A DNA stretch of 50,665 bases, taken from NCBI GenBank assembly GCA_030374735.1, contig JASCIV010000087.1, positions 1 to 50,665 of the forward strand, given 5' to 3'. This document shows positions 1-10,200 of the stretch, one piece after another; position 1 is the first letter of the stretch, and each line of letters starts with the position of its first letter. Both the position numbers and the translations under genes were made by a program. The notes below the pieces were generated by a model. The model had not been told where the DNA came from. It ran no database searches and saw only the letters and a list, made by a program, of their open reading frames with translations. The stretch comes from Gracilaria caudata (lineage: Eukaryota; Rhodophyta; Florideophyceae; Gracilariales; Gracilariaceae).

Positions 1-294
1 GATGTGTCACAGCCTTCTGCCCAGCGCGCGTGGACCATGAAAACCGCCGTCAAACAGAAGTTTGTGCATTATTACGCTCAATGGGCTGCGTTGAAGCACT
101 GTTGTCAACTGTGTCTGGAACAACTTTCTGACGAACAACAAAACATCGTGCCACAGCTTTGCTGGGACGCGTTTCATAACAACGCGGGTGAACAGTCTTT
201 GCATGCATCTTCCAGTGCCGATACAGAACGCCAGCAAAGCTCACCCACGATTGAGTCGCACGACGCTGAGGACTTACCTGTAGCTAGCACTTAG
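1..294 (+). CDS. 3' end of an unidentified protein-coding gene (partial)
   Basis: The reading frame is open from the first base of the window and closes with TAG at 292-294, so this is the C-terminal piece (97 codons) of a gene that begins upstream. The visible part has a Cys/Trp/Gln-rich helical stretch (about residues 18-55, with WAALKHCCQLCLEQLSDEQQ) followed by a polar Ser/Glu/Asp-rich tail. I recognise no domain. The only early start-like codon is a GTG at position 4, which is not credible as a start in a nuclear gene. It could also be a last exon, because the frame gives no information about an upstream splice site. Confidence 0.45.
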   Translation, partial: DVSQPSAQRAWTMKTAVKQKFVHYYAQWAALKHCCQLCLEQLSDEQQNIVPQLCWDAFHNNAGEQSLHASSSADTERQQSSPTIESHDAEDLPVAST

Positions 295-1405
295 AATGTT
301 GTATAGCCTTTGTGTACATAAAAGTAGACTGTTTTCTCCCAGTACCTTCATTCTTCCTTCTATAATACATATATGGAGCCATGATCACCAGATAGAATTC
401 TCTGTTCAAACGAGACAACTCTTTCGTCATGTTTGTTTGCTGACCAACATACGTCGAAGTTCATTGCACTGAACAAATGATAACCCGTTAGCCTTCCTGG
501 TGAGAGAAGTTTCTGTAGAGAAAGTTTTGCTTCAACCTAGTAATTGAAGGTTGACGTCCGCATTACAGAAGAAATAATACTTTTCGGCACCAGCGAGTCC
601 AACATATGGACTACCAATGCTCCCAACGTAGATAGAAGTGTTTGATAAAGGATCGTGTCAGTCGTTTGCAGAAAGCCATGGAATAGGGAGTTCTTCCGGT
701 CCAATTGAAACCGATTCCATTCGCTGGTCTTTGAAGTCTTCATTGAAATGGTGTTCCCAACGAAGATGTTTTCGACGAAAGTGGAAGTGAGAGAGCCGGA
801 ATTGTTGATGAGTAGCTGCCGTCATATGCATAGTCTCCGCTTCAGCATGCCACATCGGAGTGCCCCCGATTACATCAGACTGCGATCGAACCACTAGCCC
901 GGAAGCGTCACTTCCAGGACCTGGTATAAGAGAGCATAGTTCCTCGCATCCTCAATAAACAGAGACACCGCTCACTTTACTGTTTCATACCTACCGACCC
1001 TACTCTCTCGCTCCTCTCGCTCTTGCCACTCACTGGCCCTCCTTTTCGCTCACTGACTTTAGTACGACAGGAATCGATCTTCACACAGTGTTACACTGCG
1101 ATTCATGAACGAGAGAGATGTTTCATTTGAAAGAAAAAGAGTACGGAAACGGCTCCGCTCGTCCGGACTTTGAACTCAAGTGCGAGCGGCTTTGCGAGAG
1201 TCCCACGAAATTAAATGAAAAACACACCTAGAGCAGTGAGAACCTCTGTCACGTGACCGTCATCAGGCACAGGCACAGCTCGCAACGCTTTGCCAACCGC
1301 GAAGGAAAACCGCGGCTCCCGTCCATGCCGCCATTTTCTCTTCAACGCCGTATCTTCTTCTCGTTGTTAACGATTTTCTGAACGCTTCCACAGCTTCAAG
1401 GCGCG
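295..1405. other. Intergenic region with no well-supported gene
   Basis: About 1.1 kb separates the partial gene from the tRNA methyltransferase gene. It holds one open frame on the minus strand (952-658, listed separately) and a pyrimidine-rich CTCTCGCTCCTCTCGCTC tract near 1001-1025. The last 150 bp before the ATG at 1406 should contain the methyltransferase promoter. I see no RNA gene here. Confidence 0.5.
658..951 (-). CDS. Possible small protein or terminal exon, unidentified
   Basis: The frame is open from 951, just after a stop codon at 954-952, to a TGA at 658-660. The first ATG is at 855 and would give 65 residues. The translation is rich in His, Glu and aromatic residues (for example FRLSHFHFRRKHLRWEHHF) and is not low-complexity. 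It might be the last exon of a minus-strand gene whose upstream exons I could not find, or simply a chance open frame. No family is recognised and the support is weak. Confidence 0.18.
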   Translation of the reverse strand, partial: GCEELCSLIPGPGSDASGLVVRSQSDVIGGTPMWHAEAETMHMTAATHQQFRLSHFHFRRKHLRWEHHFNEDFKDQRMESVSIGPEELPIPWLSAND

Positions 1406-3301
1406 ATGGGGAACTTGTTTTCAGCAGAGACAAGAAAGCGTCCCGTTCCGTGCGGATCAAGTTATACCTGTCCTGAGACACCGCCGCGAAAGCGACGGCG
1501 GGAAACAGAGCTCGTCACACCATCCACAATAGAGTCGAAGACAGCAACATCAAACCCGAAAATCGACCAAGGCCTGCCCGCAATCGATGCTTCTTCTGAT
1601 GGAGATGTTCATCGTTACATCGTGACGTGTTCTTCTATCTTCTGGTGTACCAGAAAGGATATGGTCAAGATCCTGTCAAAGGTGCAACAGATGCCTCCTT
1701 ACTGTGGCCTTCATAAGATTACTAAGTGGGATCACTTCTTTATCACCTTTCCGAACCAAGCTTGTGCGCAAAAAGCTGTGGAGTGCCTTTCAAGCTTTCA
1801 GTATCGCGGAGAAACTTTTAAGATTCGACAAACTACTCAGCATTCTGCAAAACGAATGAGAATTGATCAGAATATTGAAGGCTCGGCCGATAATTCGAAC
1901 AATATGAAGAAGGGTGTCTGTCTTTCTGCGGCCGATGTCACTGCAAAACTGCGAAACCTTTCGTATGAACAGCAAATAGTGAAGAAGACTGGAAAATGGA
2001 CCAATGCTTTGCAAACAGTCACTAAGAACCTGAGAAGGGAAGTCCGCCAACAAAACCGTATACCGTGGTTGGATCAACTGTTTGATGAAAACCAAGATCG
2101 TGCCAAAGGAAGTCCTGTATGTTGTCCAATTGAAGACATCTTGCGAGCTACTGAGCCGAAAGAGAATAAGTACTATCGCAATAAGAATGAGTTTACTATT
2201 GGGTTTTCGCCGGAAAGTTGTGGACTGGACCATGACTTTCACAAGTCGGAGCTCACTGTGGGCTATGCTCTGGGACTAGTACGGAATGGCCAGGTCTTTG
2301 TATCTCCTGTAGACGAAAAATGCGTTACCACCAGCGAGCTAGCGTTGGAGGTTGCCAACTGTCTTACTCCCGTCTTACGGTCCTTGAATATGCCACCATA
2401 CGATAAGCGTGCTCACACAGGTTATTGGAGACAAGTCACTTGTAGAGAAGGTATTAGAACCGGCGAACTGATCGTGTCTGTCGTTGTAAATCCGTTCGAC
2501 AAGGACAGCACTGAGATTGAAAAACGAGAAATGAAAGAGGCTGACAAGGACTGTCGCGACGCTGTTGTTGATGCACTGCAAAAGCGCTTCGGAAGCACCA
2601 AGAAACTGGGTGTGTTTTGGCAATCTTCGAATCATGTTTCTGCTGTTTCCAGTGATATACCTGCCACCCATTTACATGGCATAGACGCTTTGCATGAAGA
2701 ACTTTGTGGTTTGAAGTTTCGAATACAACCTACGGCCTTCTTTCAGGTGAACACTTTAATGGCGGAGCGAATGTACAATCTCATCGGAGATCTAGCTGGT
2801 GTCGACAAGGACACCGTAGTGTTTGACGTATGTTGCGGTACAGGCACTATTGGTTTATCTCTTGCTCGAAGGGCACATAGCGTTGTGGGAATCGAAATGA
2901 ACGAATCGGCAATCGAAGACGCGATCTACAACGCGAAGATTAACAACATTGACAATGCAACGTTCATAGCTGGAAAAGTTGAACATCACATTTATGATGC
3001 CATCAAACACGTGCCAGGGAACAAGAAATGTGTCGCCATTCTGGACCCACCGCGGGCAGGCTTGCCGATGAACGTCGTAGCCGCTGTGCGAGCGATGCGA
3101 TCCGTAGAGAGAATTGTATATGTTGCTTGCGAACCCAATAATTTTTGGAAGAACGCTCTTGGTTTCTTTCGGCCACGATCCAAAGCATTTCGGCTTGAAC
3201 CATTTCGACCAGTGAAAGCATATGGAATCGATCTTTTTCCGCACACAGACCATGGAGAACTGGCCGTGCTCCTTCAGCGCAATGAGGTTGAAGTAAACTG
3301 A
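1406..3301 (+). CDS. tRNA (uracil-5-)-methyltransferase, TRMT2A/TRM2 type
   Basis: A 631-residue single-exon protein. It resembles the eukaryotic TRMT2 family, which makes 5-methyluridine at position 54 of the tRNA T loop using S-adenosylmethionine. An RRM-like region lies at about residues 72-145, as in animal TRMT2A. The methyltransferase core shows the SAM-binding motif FDVCCGTGTIG from residue 473, the DPPRAG motif at 547-552, and the catalytic cysteine in VACEPN at residue 575. The C-terminal FRPVKAYGIDLFPHTDHGE is characteristic of the family. Most homologues read SCNP at the cysteine motif; here it is ACEP, but the cysteine is kept. The N-terminus MGNLFS fits a myristoylation signal, and a basic PRKRRR stretch near residue 27 could be a nuclear localisation signal. 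It ends tail to tail with the next gene, 167 bp away. Confidence 0.9.
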   Translation: MGNLFSAETRKRPVPCGSSYTCPETPPRKRRRETELVTPSTIESKTATSNPKIDQGLPAIDASSDGDVHRYIVTCSSIFWCTRKDMVKILSKVQQMPPYCGLHKITKWDHFFITFPNQACAQKAVECLSSFQYRGETFKIRQTTQHSAKRMRIDQNIEGSADNSNNMKKGVCLSAADVTAKLRNLSYEQQIVKKTGKWTNALQTVTKNLRREVRQQNRIPWLDQLFDENQDRAKGSPVCCPIEDILRATEPKENKYYRNKNEFTIGFSPESCGLDHDFHKSELTVGYALGLVRNGQVFVSPVDEKCVTTSELALEVANCLTPVLRSLNMPPYDKRAHTGYWRQVTCREGIRTGELIVSVVVNPFDKDSTEIEKREMKEADKDCRDAVVDALQKRFGSTKKLGVFWQSSNHVSAVSSDIPATHLHGIDALHEELCGLKFRIQPTAFFQVNTLMAERMYNLIGDLAGVDKDTVVFDVCCGTGTIGLSLARRAHSVVGIEMNESAIEDAIYNAKINNIDNATFIAGKVEHHIYDAIKHVPGNKKCVAILDPPRAGLPMNVVAAVRAMRSVERIVYVACEPNNFWKNALGFFRPRSKAFRLEPFRPVKAYGIDLFPHTDHGELAVLLQRNEVEVN

Positions 3302-3468
3302 CAAAGGTTTGGCTACAGTAAAACTTCGAATGCCAAACTCTCGAGCTTAGGAATGAAAGTAGCGTCCCTGTAAAGTAAAATCAGACAAAAGTTACGCTTT
3401 AGGCAGAAACGAGAACGCTACGAAGTAATCATCTGCTAAACAACTATGGAGCTGTGGGCGACTTCCTC

Positions 3469-5385
3469 TCAGCGATCACGCCGGAGGGTAGGGGGGGAGA
3501 ATCTAGTTCTCCTCCCGCTTGAGATCGAGTGATCACGTCTCCTAGCATGCGCTTCCCTCTCCATTTCAATTCTCGCCCACTCGCTCTTACTAGTGTCAAT
3601 AGTTCTGTCACTCAGACTGCTGGTGTCTTCCGATCCATATTCATCCCTCTCATCTTCTGTATCACCCCATCGCTCTTCCGCCGCTTCAAATCCAAAGCGG
3701 TCGGAACGTCGGCGACTTTCGCTCCGGTGACTGTGGCTTCGACTGCGACTGCGACTGCGACTGCGACTTCTTCGACGCTCGCGTTCTTCCTCTCTGCGAC
3801 GGCTGCGGCTACGACTGCGGCTGCGACTTCTTGCACGTCCGTAGTCATCTTCATCATCCGCCCTTCTATGCCTCCGTTTACGCCTCCGATGCCGCTTGTT
3901 CCAATACTCATCGAACCAGTGATCATCTGCGTCCGATTCTGAAGAAGTACCATCGATCCTCATCATCTCCTCAAACTCATCTGTTGGTTCCTCTCCAAAC
4001 TCTTCCTCCATTCCCAAGACCTCTTCGTCCTCAACGTTCTCAGCACCGCCATTCATTGCAAAAATATGAATCAATTCAACAACTGCAGAATCCATTGCCA
4101 TAGCAATAGTCAGTTTGCCAGCCCTTTTGGAAAACTTTTCATCAAAGCCGGCTCTACGTAATCTTTTCATGACGCTGTTTGCAAGCGCTTTGCGTCCATA
4201 AGGGTTGATTTGATGCTTTTCTGACATACCATGTTTCCTTGCAGCATGAAAGAAGCACTTCTCAATAGAACGACAGAAACGTCGATCTATCAATTCACGC
4301 GCTTTTACGAGCGAATGATTCCTTATGGCAATGTTACGGAGACGTTCGTATTTAGCCATCACTTCTGCATCTCCAGCCTTGATAAGCGTAGCGAATTCTT
4401 CAATATACGGATCCACATCAGCTGAGAAAAATACATTTGGACGACGACGACGACGTCTCTTCTTTTTCTTCTTATCTTTCTTACTCTTCCTTGATGACTT
4501 CGTTTCCGAGGAGGACGAAGACGAAGATTGGTGTCCGTCCCCGGGAGCTTGATTATCGTGATTCGCGACGATATCGGCCCATTTCTCCCGCAAGCAGTTA
4601 ACATCGGATTCGTTCTCGGCGATGACCCGAAGAAGTTCACTTGCAGATTCTATAGTAGCGCTTGAAATTGAGGCCTCCTCACCCACTTTTTCGAATCGAT
4701 CTAAAGTATTCTCGACAAGGTCCTCCGGCACTTTGCTCGCGCGAATATTAGCAATACGATTCAGGAACACCGAAAATACGCGTGCAAGCTTGTCACGCAC
4801 TTCATCAAGCTTGCCTGCATCACCTGCATTGGCAATGATGGATTCTTGAAGGTCTTCGATTGCCTCCTTAACTTGCCTGGTACCATGCCGCTTCAAGTGA
4901 GTCAAGATGTCAAGCAAGGATGTCGGGGAAGCAAGAACGTCATGCGAGAACGAACGAGTAGACGAGGCTCTTCCTGAGGCGCGAGATGCGGAACGAGAAC
5001 GTCCCGACCGAGCAGATGATTTGGTACGAGATCGAGAGCCAGAACGACGTGAATGGGCCTTCGAGGACGGTTTCTTGGTCTCTGAACGATCCTCATGCAT
5101 CTTGTCAACGTACATCATTCTCAAACGTAAACGGTCAGGACTCAATCTGAGCGCTTTGCGTAAGGCCTCATCAGAAGCCAGAGAATGAGGAGTGTCTTCT
5201 TCAAAGTACGTCAAGCGCAGCGGTGAACGATCAATGTTAGCGAGACGAGACGGAGGTAATCGGAGGTCGACAGCTCGCACTATGTCTTTGCAAAGACCGA
5301 AGAAGGTGGGTTCCCCATCGTCCGAACGCAGAGAGAAGCGATATTGTCTATGCGCAAAGAGGAGTTGAACTCGAACACGCCCCAT
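3469..5385 (-). CDS. PB1-domain protein with RS-rich segments
   Basis: A 638-residue protein from the chosen ATG at 5385. The frame stays open to 5664, but the upstream 93 codons are low quality and the start MGRVRVQLLF coincides with the first strand of a PB1-like domain (about residues 1-95). The acidic OPCA-like stretch TYFEEDTPHSLASDEALRKA is visible. PB1 domains normally mediate heterotypic protein binding. Further on there is an Arg/Ser segment at about 105-140, a helical region at about 145-270, a Lys/Arg run near 304-315, a second helical region, an acidic region, and a long RS/RE tract at about 510-555. RS tracts are typical substrates of SRPK kinases and of nuclear-speckle proteins, and an SRPK gene lies about 6 kb away. 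I know no named protein with this architecture, so a splicing role is only an inference. Confidence 0.75.
   Translation of the reverse strand: MGRVRVQLLFAHRQYRFSLRSDDGEPTFFGLCKDIVRAVDLRLPPSRLANIDRSPLRLTYFEEDTPHSLASDEALRKALRLSPDRLRLRMMYVDKMHEDRSETKKPSSKAHSRRSGSRSRTKSSARSGRSRSASRASGRASSTRSFSHDVLASPTSLLDILTHLKRHGTRQVKEAIEDLQESIIANAGDAGKLDEVRDKLARVFSVFLNRIANIRASKVPEDLVENTLDRFEKVGEEASISSATIESASELLRVIAENESDVNCLREKWADIVANHDNQAPGDGHQSSSSSSSETKSSRKSKKDKKKKKRRRRRRPNVFFSADVDPYIEEFATLIKAGDAEVMAKYERLRNIAIRNHSLVKARELIDRRFCRSIEKCFFHAARKHGMSEKHQINPYGRKALANSVMKRLRRAGFDEKFSKRAGKLTIAMAMDSAVVELIHIFAMNGGAENVEDEEVLGMEEEFGEEPTDEFEEMMRIDGTSSESDADDHWFDEYWNKRHRRRKRRHRRADDEDDYGRARSRSRSRSRSRRREEERERRRSRSRSRSRSRSHSHRSESRRRSDRFGFEAAEERWGDTEDERDEYGSEDTSSLSDRTIDTSKSEWARIEMEREAHARRRDHSISSGRRTRFSPPTLRRDR
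3741..3768. repeat. GACTGC hexamer repeat inside the RS-coding region
   Basis: About 4.7 tandem copies of GACTGC, which on the minus strand encode alternating Ser and Arg. It is a coding microsatellite within the RS tract of the PB1/RS protein, and its length could vary between strains. Confidence 0.85.
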
Positions 5386-5851
5386 TCTGGCGGCGAACAA
5401 CGTAGACGAACCTCTCGTTTGTTTCGAGGAAGCAGTACGAGGCCGGACCAGGCACGACGCGGCACAGGGTGGAAGCGACGCAACGCAACGCGCTGATATG
5501 CTTTCACCATTTCGGAGAGCGGGACGCCGCCAAATCCGAGCTGTATTTGGGCAATGACTTGTCTCAGCGGCTGAAGGTGCGGCGCAAACAGAGGGGATTG
5601 CAAAAAGAGAGCCAATCAACGTGCGACGCCTGCGAAATAGGGCGTTGTGATTGGTGGCTGACACTGGCTACATGCTGTACAGGTGTGCGCCTAGCGCTGC
5701 ACTGCTGTACCGGCGCTGCAGATCGGTCACGGAGTTTCGTGGCGGCGAGCCACGGCGCTGTTGCACTTCCGTTACAACGCCACGGTGGAACAGCCACTGC
5801 ACGCCGTGGACTTCAGGGTGCAGGCGAGGTGTGAGGCGCTGCACCTTACAC

Positions 5852-5861
5852 TACCTTCGTA
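5852..5861 (-). promoter_or_regulatory. Candidate promoter motif TACCTTCGTA
   Basis: This is the reverse complement of the TACGAAGGTA motif that recurs in intergenic DNA of this window. It sits 467 bp from the PB1/RS start codon and 124 bp before the LPA1-like start codon. Function is inferred only from recurrence. Confidence 0.35.
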
Positions 5862-5952
5862 GTTTACAGCGATCTCCAGAGTACAATGTCACCATCGCTG
5901 CGTCCGTCTATCGCAAGTTCGGTATTGCGGCGGGCCGTTGAAGGGAAGTCGC

Positions 5953-5963
5953 TACGAAGGTAC
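5953..5963 (+). promoter_or_regulatory. Candidate promoter motif TACGAAGGTAC
   Basis: A full copy of the recurrent motif, ending 22 bp before the LPA1-like start codon at 5985. It forms an inverted pair with the copy at 5852. It may be a core promoter or factor-binding site. Confidence 0.35.
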
Positions 5964-5984
5964 TAAGTCACTTCGCTCTCCGCG

Positions 5985-6980
5985 ATGTGGGCCTTTTGCA
6001 CACCTTCAGCGCTTCCGCCAGTCCTGCGTCGAGACGCAACTTCTCAGAAAGCTTGTCATGCTCGCAGCCACTCTGTCATTGTCGCGAAGAAATCATCATC
6101 TAGTGATGCGCAGAAACGACCTCGTTCCAAATCAGACGCATCTTCTGGTTTCAGTGCTGATACGAATGGGAACGCAACGCAGAGTCAGTCCCCACAATCC
6201 GCTAAAGACGAACTCAACACTGGAGTGGATCTGAAAAGTGTTGACAGCAATGGAATCTCTCTTGAGCATCGTTTAAAGGAAGAGATCAAACATCCGTTGC
6301 GAAAACCGAAGCAGACCTTGTTTGCAACTCTTTCATTCTCCGCTTTTTTGGCATCCCTCATCGCCATCTCTAGATTCATCACGCACGCCGATTCATTTCA
6401 GCAGCTGTCAGTAAATCTGCTTATCAACCTCGCAGGGGTAACAACTTTTGGTTATCTCACATGGTGTCAAGTCCAGTTCGGGAGGCGTGCGATCAATTCG
6501 ATTGCTGGTAGGCCACAACTGCGAGATCTTCCTGTAACGATGCCCACTACTTCATCGGAGCGAGGTCTTCCACCCTGGTTAAGTCCTCCCAAGCGAATGT
6601 CAAGTCTCATACAGCGAGAAGATGTGATTTTGTTAGTAGGAAGACGTGCTCAGTTAGAGGCCTACCTATATCGGTGCAAAGACGTCTCCGACGCCGTCCC
6701 GCTTTCGCTCGTACTCTATCCGACGGATATGAATTCATCAGATGGGCAGTATCCAATCGAACCTGACGCATTGGCAGAGCGTGAGAATGACGGCGATGCA
6801 GATTGGAAGGCGTGGTTAGCTGACGTTTTTCCGTCGAAGAGAAGCATTTCCGTACTTCGAATCAATATCAACGACCAAGCCACCAAACCTTCCTCAGCTT
6901 ATGTGGACCAGAAAGGTGATGCAAAGTCACTCCCCCTCCCCAACGAGTTGAGTCGCGCTGAGCTTCAGTCAATGAGTTGA
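5985..6980 (+). CDS. LPA1/REP27-like (DUF3493) plastid membrane protein
   Basis: A 331-residue protein. Residues 1-40 are rich in Ser, Ala, Arg and Lys with few acidic residues, like a plastid transit peptide. Residues 93-175 match my memory of the DUF3493 (Low PSII Accumulation 1) pattern: an amphipathic EHRLKEEIKHPLRKP segment, a membrane span at about 111-133, a short loop and a second span at about 143-160. Family members are thylakoid proteins that help assemble photosystem II. The plant LPA1 has TPR repeats before this domain; here there are none, only a disordered Ser-rich linker. A soluble C-terminal domain of about 150 residues follows (REDVILLVGRRAQLEAYL), which I cannot assign. The gene is convergent with the channel gene downstream (278 bp apart). 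Confidence 0.55.
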   Translation: MWAFCTPSALPPVLRRDATSQKACHARSHSVIVAKKSSSSDAQKRPRSKSDASSGFSADTNGNATQSQSPQSAKDELNTGVDLKSVDSNGISLEHRLKEEIKHPLRKPKQTLFATLSFSAFLASLIAISRFITHADSFQQLSVNLLINLAGVTTFGYLTWCQVQFGRRAINSIAGRPQLRDLPVTMPTTSSERGLPPWLSPPKRMSSLIQREDVILLVGRRAQLEAYLYRCKDVSDAVPLSLVLYPTDMNSSDGQYPIEPDALAERENDGDADWKAWLADVFPSKRSISVLRININDQATKPSSAYVDQKGDAKSLPLPNELSRAELQSMS

Positions 6981-7258
6981 CCGCACGCGCTAGTTGTGGT
7001 TGTGACTTCCACCTTTCCACCTTTCCCAAAATGCGTAGCATATCTCACTTGTGGTCTATTTACATACAAACAAGAAAAACGAAGTGCTAGTGAGATACTA
7101 TTTGCTGTTCGTCCGGACAAACTGTATAACCAAGGCATAAACAAAATAACAGAGCTCTGCGTCATCTGCAACTCATCAACCAAGCTAGCGCCTTTATCCA
7201 TTTCTGGATATTCCGCGTACGCCGCAGAAAGCAAAACTGCGGCGCATGGTAGCAAGCA

Positions 7259-10200
7259 CTATGAAGGCCGCGCTTCATTCCTTCCACGGTCGCTCTCCAA
7301 CTTCAAAGTCCCATACAGCGATATTTGAGGGATACTCGTTTCGACATCATTCCTTCTTTCCCACTCTTCGCCCTCGCTGTCACTCTCATACCCTTTTTCA
7401 TCTTCGAAGTCTTCGTATTTCTTGCCGCTCCTAGGCTGCGTAAAATCACTAGAGTCATACATTTCATGACCAGACATGAAATCAGGTACGAATGCGTCGG
7501 ACTCCATTCGTTCCGTAGCCCGGATCCCAGAAGTGAGCATTGAAGAGTTTTGTAGCAAAGAATCGTTTTCTGCGCCATTCAAGAGAGACTCACCACTCGA
7601 AGAGGATGAGGCAAAAGCCGTCGGATTGGATAGCAGAGGATATTCATTACCGAACGACCTCATAAAGCGCTCCACAGCCTTATCACGCAGTTCACCGATT
7701 ATTCCAAGTATTCTGTTTCCCACACTTGCCCCTGTCGAAAGGCAAGTGGCCAAAGTCAGCATGCAAAATATGGCTGTAGAAATCCCAGCCTTAACCCAAC
7801 CTTGAAGATAGAATATAACTGCTAAAGAAAGTTGACTTACAACAGTCCAAGTTAGAATGAAGTTGGCACTGAGCTTTGGCAGACGTCCATCGATGTGACT
7901 CTTCGGGTGGACGTATCGGATTAGGTACACATCTACAGCGTGTTTGCAAACAAAATAAAGCCAAGCAAAGTACCAAACAAGAGGTGCCATGAAGCCGAAA
8001 AGAAGGCACATTGACATCACTGTCACACTGTACGCATAATGTCGAGGATAATCAAAAATATCGGAGCATTTGGCTTCTGCCACATCCAGTGGTGTGGTAG
8101 CTATTCTTCGCCGCACCATCATGGAAAAGCTTGATGGAATTCGCATCAACCAAAACACCGAACCAGTTAGAGCAAGCTGTACCAAATAGTTACAAAGGAA
8201 AAATGCAATGTCCCCTGAGAAGAGTCGTTGAAGGATAGGTAGCGCATTGTACACGTTTGCTCCGCCGTCACTCTGCTTGTATATCATCTCCAGAAACTCT
8301 GATGCAGTATTCAGAGCTAGGGATGGCAGAACAACGGCGTTCATAACGTAGTAGAATGACGTTTTTCGAAATACGGACATCTCTTGAGCAGAGTGGGTGG
8401 CATAACCTTCTAGAGAGCATGTAAGACGTAAAATGGATGGAACGAGAGCAAACACGACTGAAAGCAAAAGAACTGGCAAATATGCCAACAAAATCGACCG
8501 CAACATCGTATTGGAAGTGAAGAACGACGGCAGTATTTGGAGAATATCGGTAGAGATGGAATCAACTGCTCTATCCCCATTGGACGTGAGGTTATTCAAA
8601 ATGTCAAAACCATTTGTACCGTTGAACGATGCTCCAAGCTCCGGAGCTGGAAACGTACCGTTATGATGACCATGATTGTTGAATATCACTTGGGGGTCAC
8701 TCAGAAGGGAAAGTTCAGCAAACACAAGCTTCAGCGCTGTCAGCATAGCAACAGGACTCGTGAAAAGGATGAGTATGGCAAACACAATGAACTGCACCAC
8801 CATTTCTCTGACAGTTCGTTCGAAGAAGGATATGCCAATGTTTTTCCAGATTATGTCACCACTCTTCGGCGCACGTTCTGCTTTCATATTTCGCAACCTC
8901 GCAGTCGCAACTTCTGGTGAAACATGTTCAGCAAACGAATTGCATTCCATCAATCGATTCTCCGCTTGTTCCTCTATGCGAGTAAGCGAAGGCGCAAATG
9001 CTGGAGATCGCATAAACCGTCGACGCGTTTCATGAGGAAGTAAATTCATAACACCTTTGTACAAGTTCGAAAGCGCAGGAAACTCCCATTCAGACAGACT
9101 GCGATTGTGACGACCGATGGTAAGGTCAAATTCCTGTTCGTCAAACTGCCCAAGTATGCGCGATGGATGCTGACCTTCAACGATACGGACTGGAAAGTTC
9201 CTTAGCACGGAAGCAGCGGCTGTTGGTGATCGAAAGGATAGAAACGCACATCCCATAAAATTTCGAACAGGTTCATTGGAACGAGACGCCAAATCTATGT
9301 GTAGCATTGAGATCCGTTGTTCGAGTTCCTTAATAGTTTCTTCTGTACTCCGACGTCTTGCTAGAAACGCGAATAATCTACCAAGCAGACTTCGCCTGAT
9401 AGGTCGGCTTGAGGACCCATTCCGAACATTATCGCGGAGATAATCCAGGCGATTCTTTGCAGAAGAAATAGAACGTAGAATTCTGGCCTCTGACATCCTA
9501 TCCTTGCACACGAGTTCAACCTTAATTAGCTGTCCAGGATAAATGGCTTGTAACAAGGACGAAAGCTCGGAAGCGGAGCGAATATCATGTGGAAGACCGC
9601 GCGCAAATAACATCCAGTGAGGAGAACGTGGTGAGGATGAGGATCTTTTCGGACTGTCTGTAATAGTGGCTGTGATGTTGACACTCGACGATGAACCCGA
9701 CCGGAGCCATGCAGGTAGGGATCGTTCTTCTCCAGCCGCTGTCTTCACAATAGTATACATGATGATGACGCACATGGCAGTAATAACAATGACCGGCAAT
9801 TGCAACAAATTAAGCGGTGAGTTAGGAGGAAGGTTGTGTGAAGTGAAACGTTCAAATACACCACGATCGGTCTTCAGGAGGGACATTAGTGAATGAGGCA
9901 GACTTTCGCCCTTTGTACGAAAAACAGCACCACCCCACCAATACACTGGTAACAAAATGACGGTAGAAACAGCGGCGCATGCTGAGGTAATTGCAATACA
10001 AGCTCGTTGAAACAAGAGATAAACCTGCGCATCTCGTGAAAGCTTTGATTCAGAAGTTGTGAAAAACTCTCTCCACCCTTTCCATCTCATTGGCGGTGCA
10101 GCTCTTACGTAGGCCGCCACAGGGGTATACGCTTTCGCCGAGCGAACGATAGGATATTTGTTGAGGAGTTGAATGTCCTCTGGTTCTAGAGGCCCGGCTT

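Larger units (their letters stand above)
5386..5984. other. Bidirectional intergenic region
   Basis: About 600 bp between two divergent genes, the PB1/RS protein on minus and the LPA1-like protein on plus. The part nearest the PB1/RS gene is open in its frame and is probably 5' UTR. Two copies of the TACGAAGGTA-type motif, in opposite orientations, lie at 5852 and 5953. No RNA gene was seen. Confidence 0.5.

Noticed and set aside
1790..2242. 150-codon open frame antisense to the tRNA methyltransferase
   Set aside because: It lies fully inside a well-supported gene on the other strand and has no recognisable domain; it is a shadow of that gene's codon use.
3738..3850. Short regular repeats that might suggest a repeat array
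   Set aside because: They are Ser/Arg codon repeats inside the RS tract of a coding region, without spacers.
5386..5664. N-terminal extension of the PB1/RS protein by 93 residues
   Set aside because: The extension has poor, Cys/Arg/Ala-rich composition, and the PB1-like domain starts exactly at the internal ATG at 5385.
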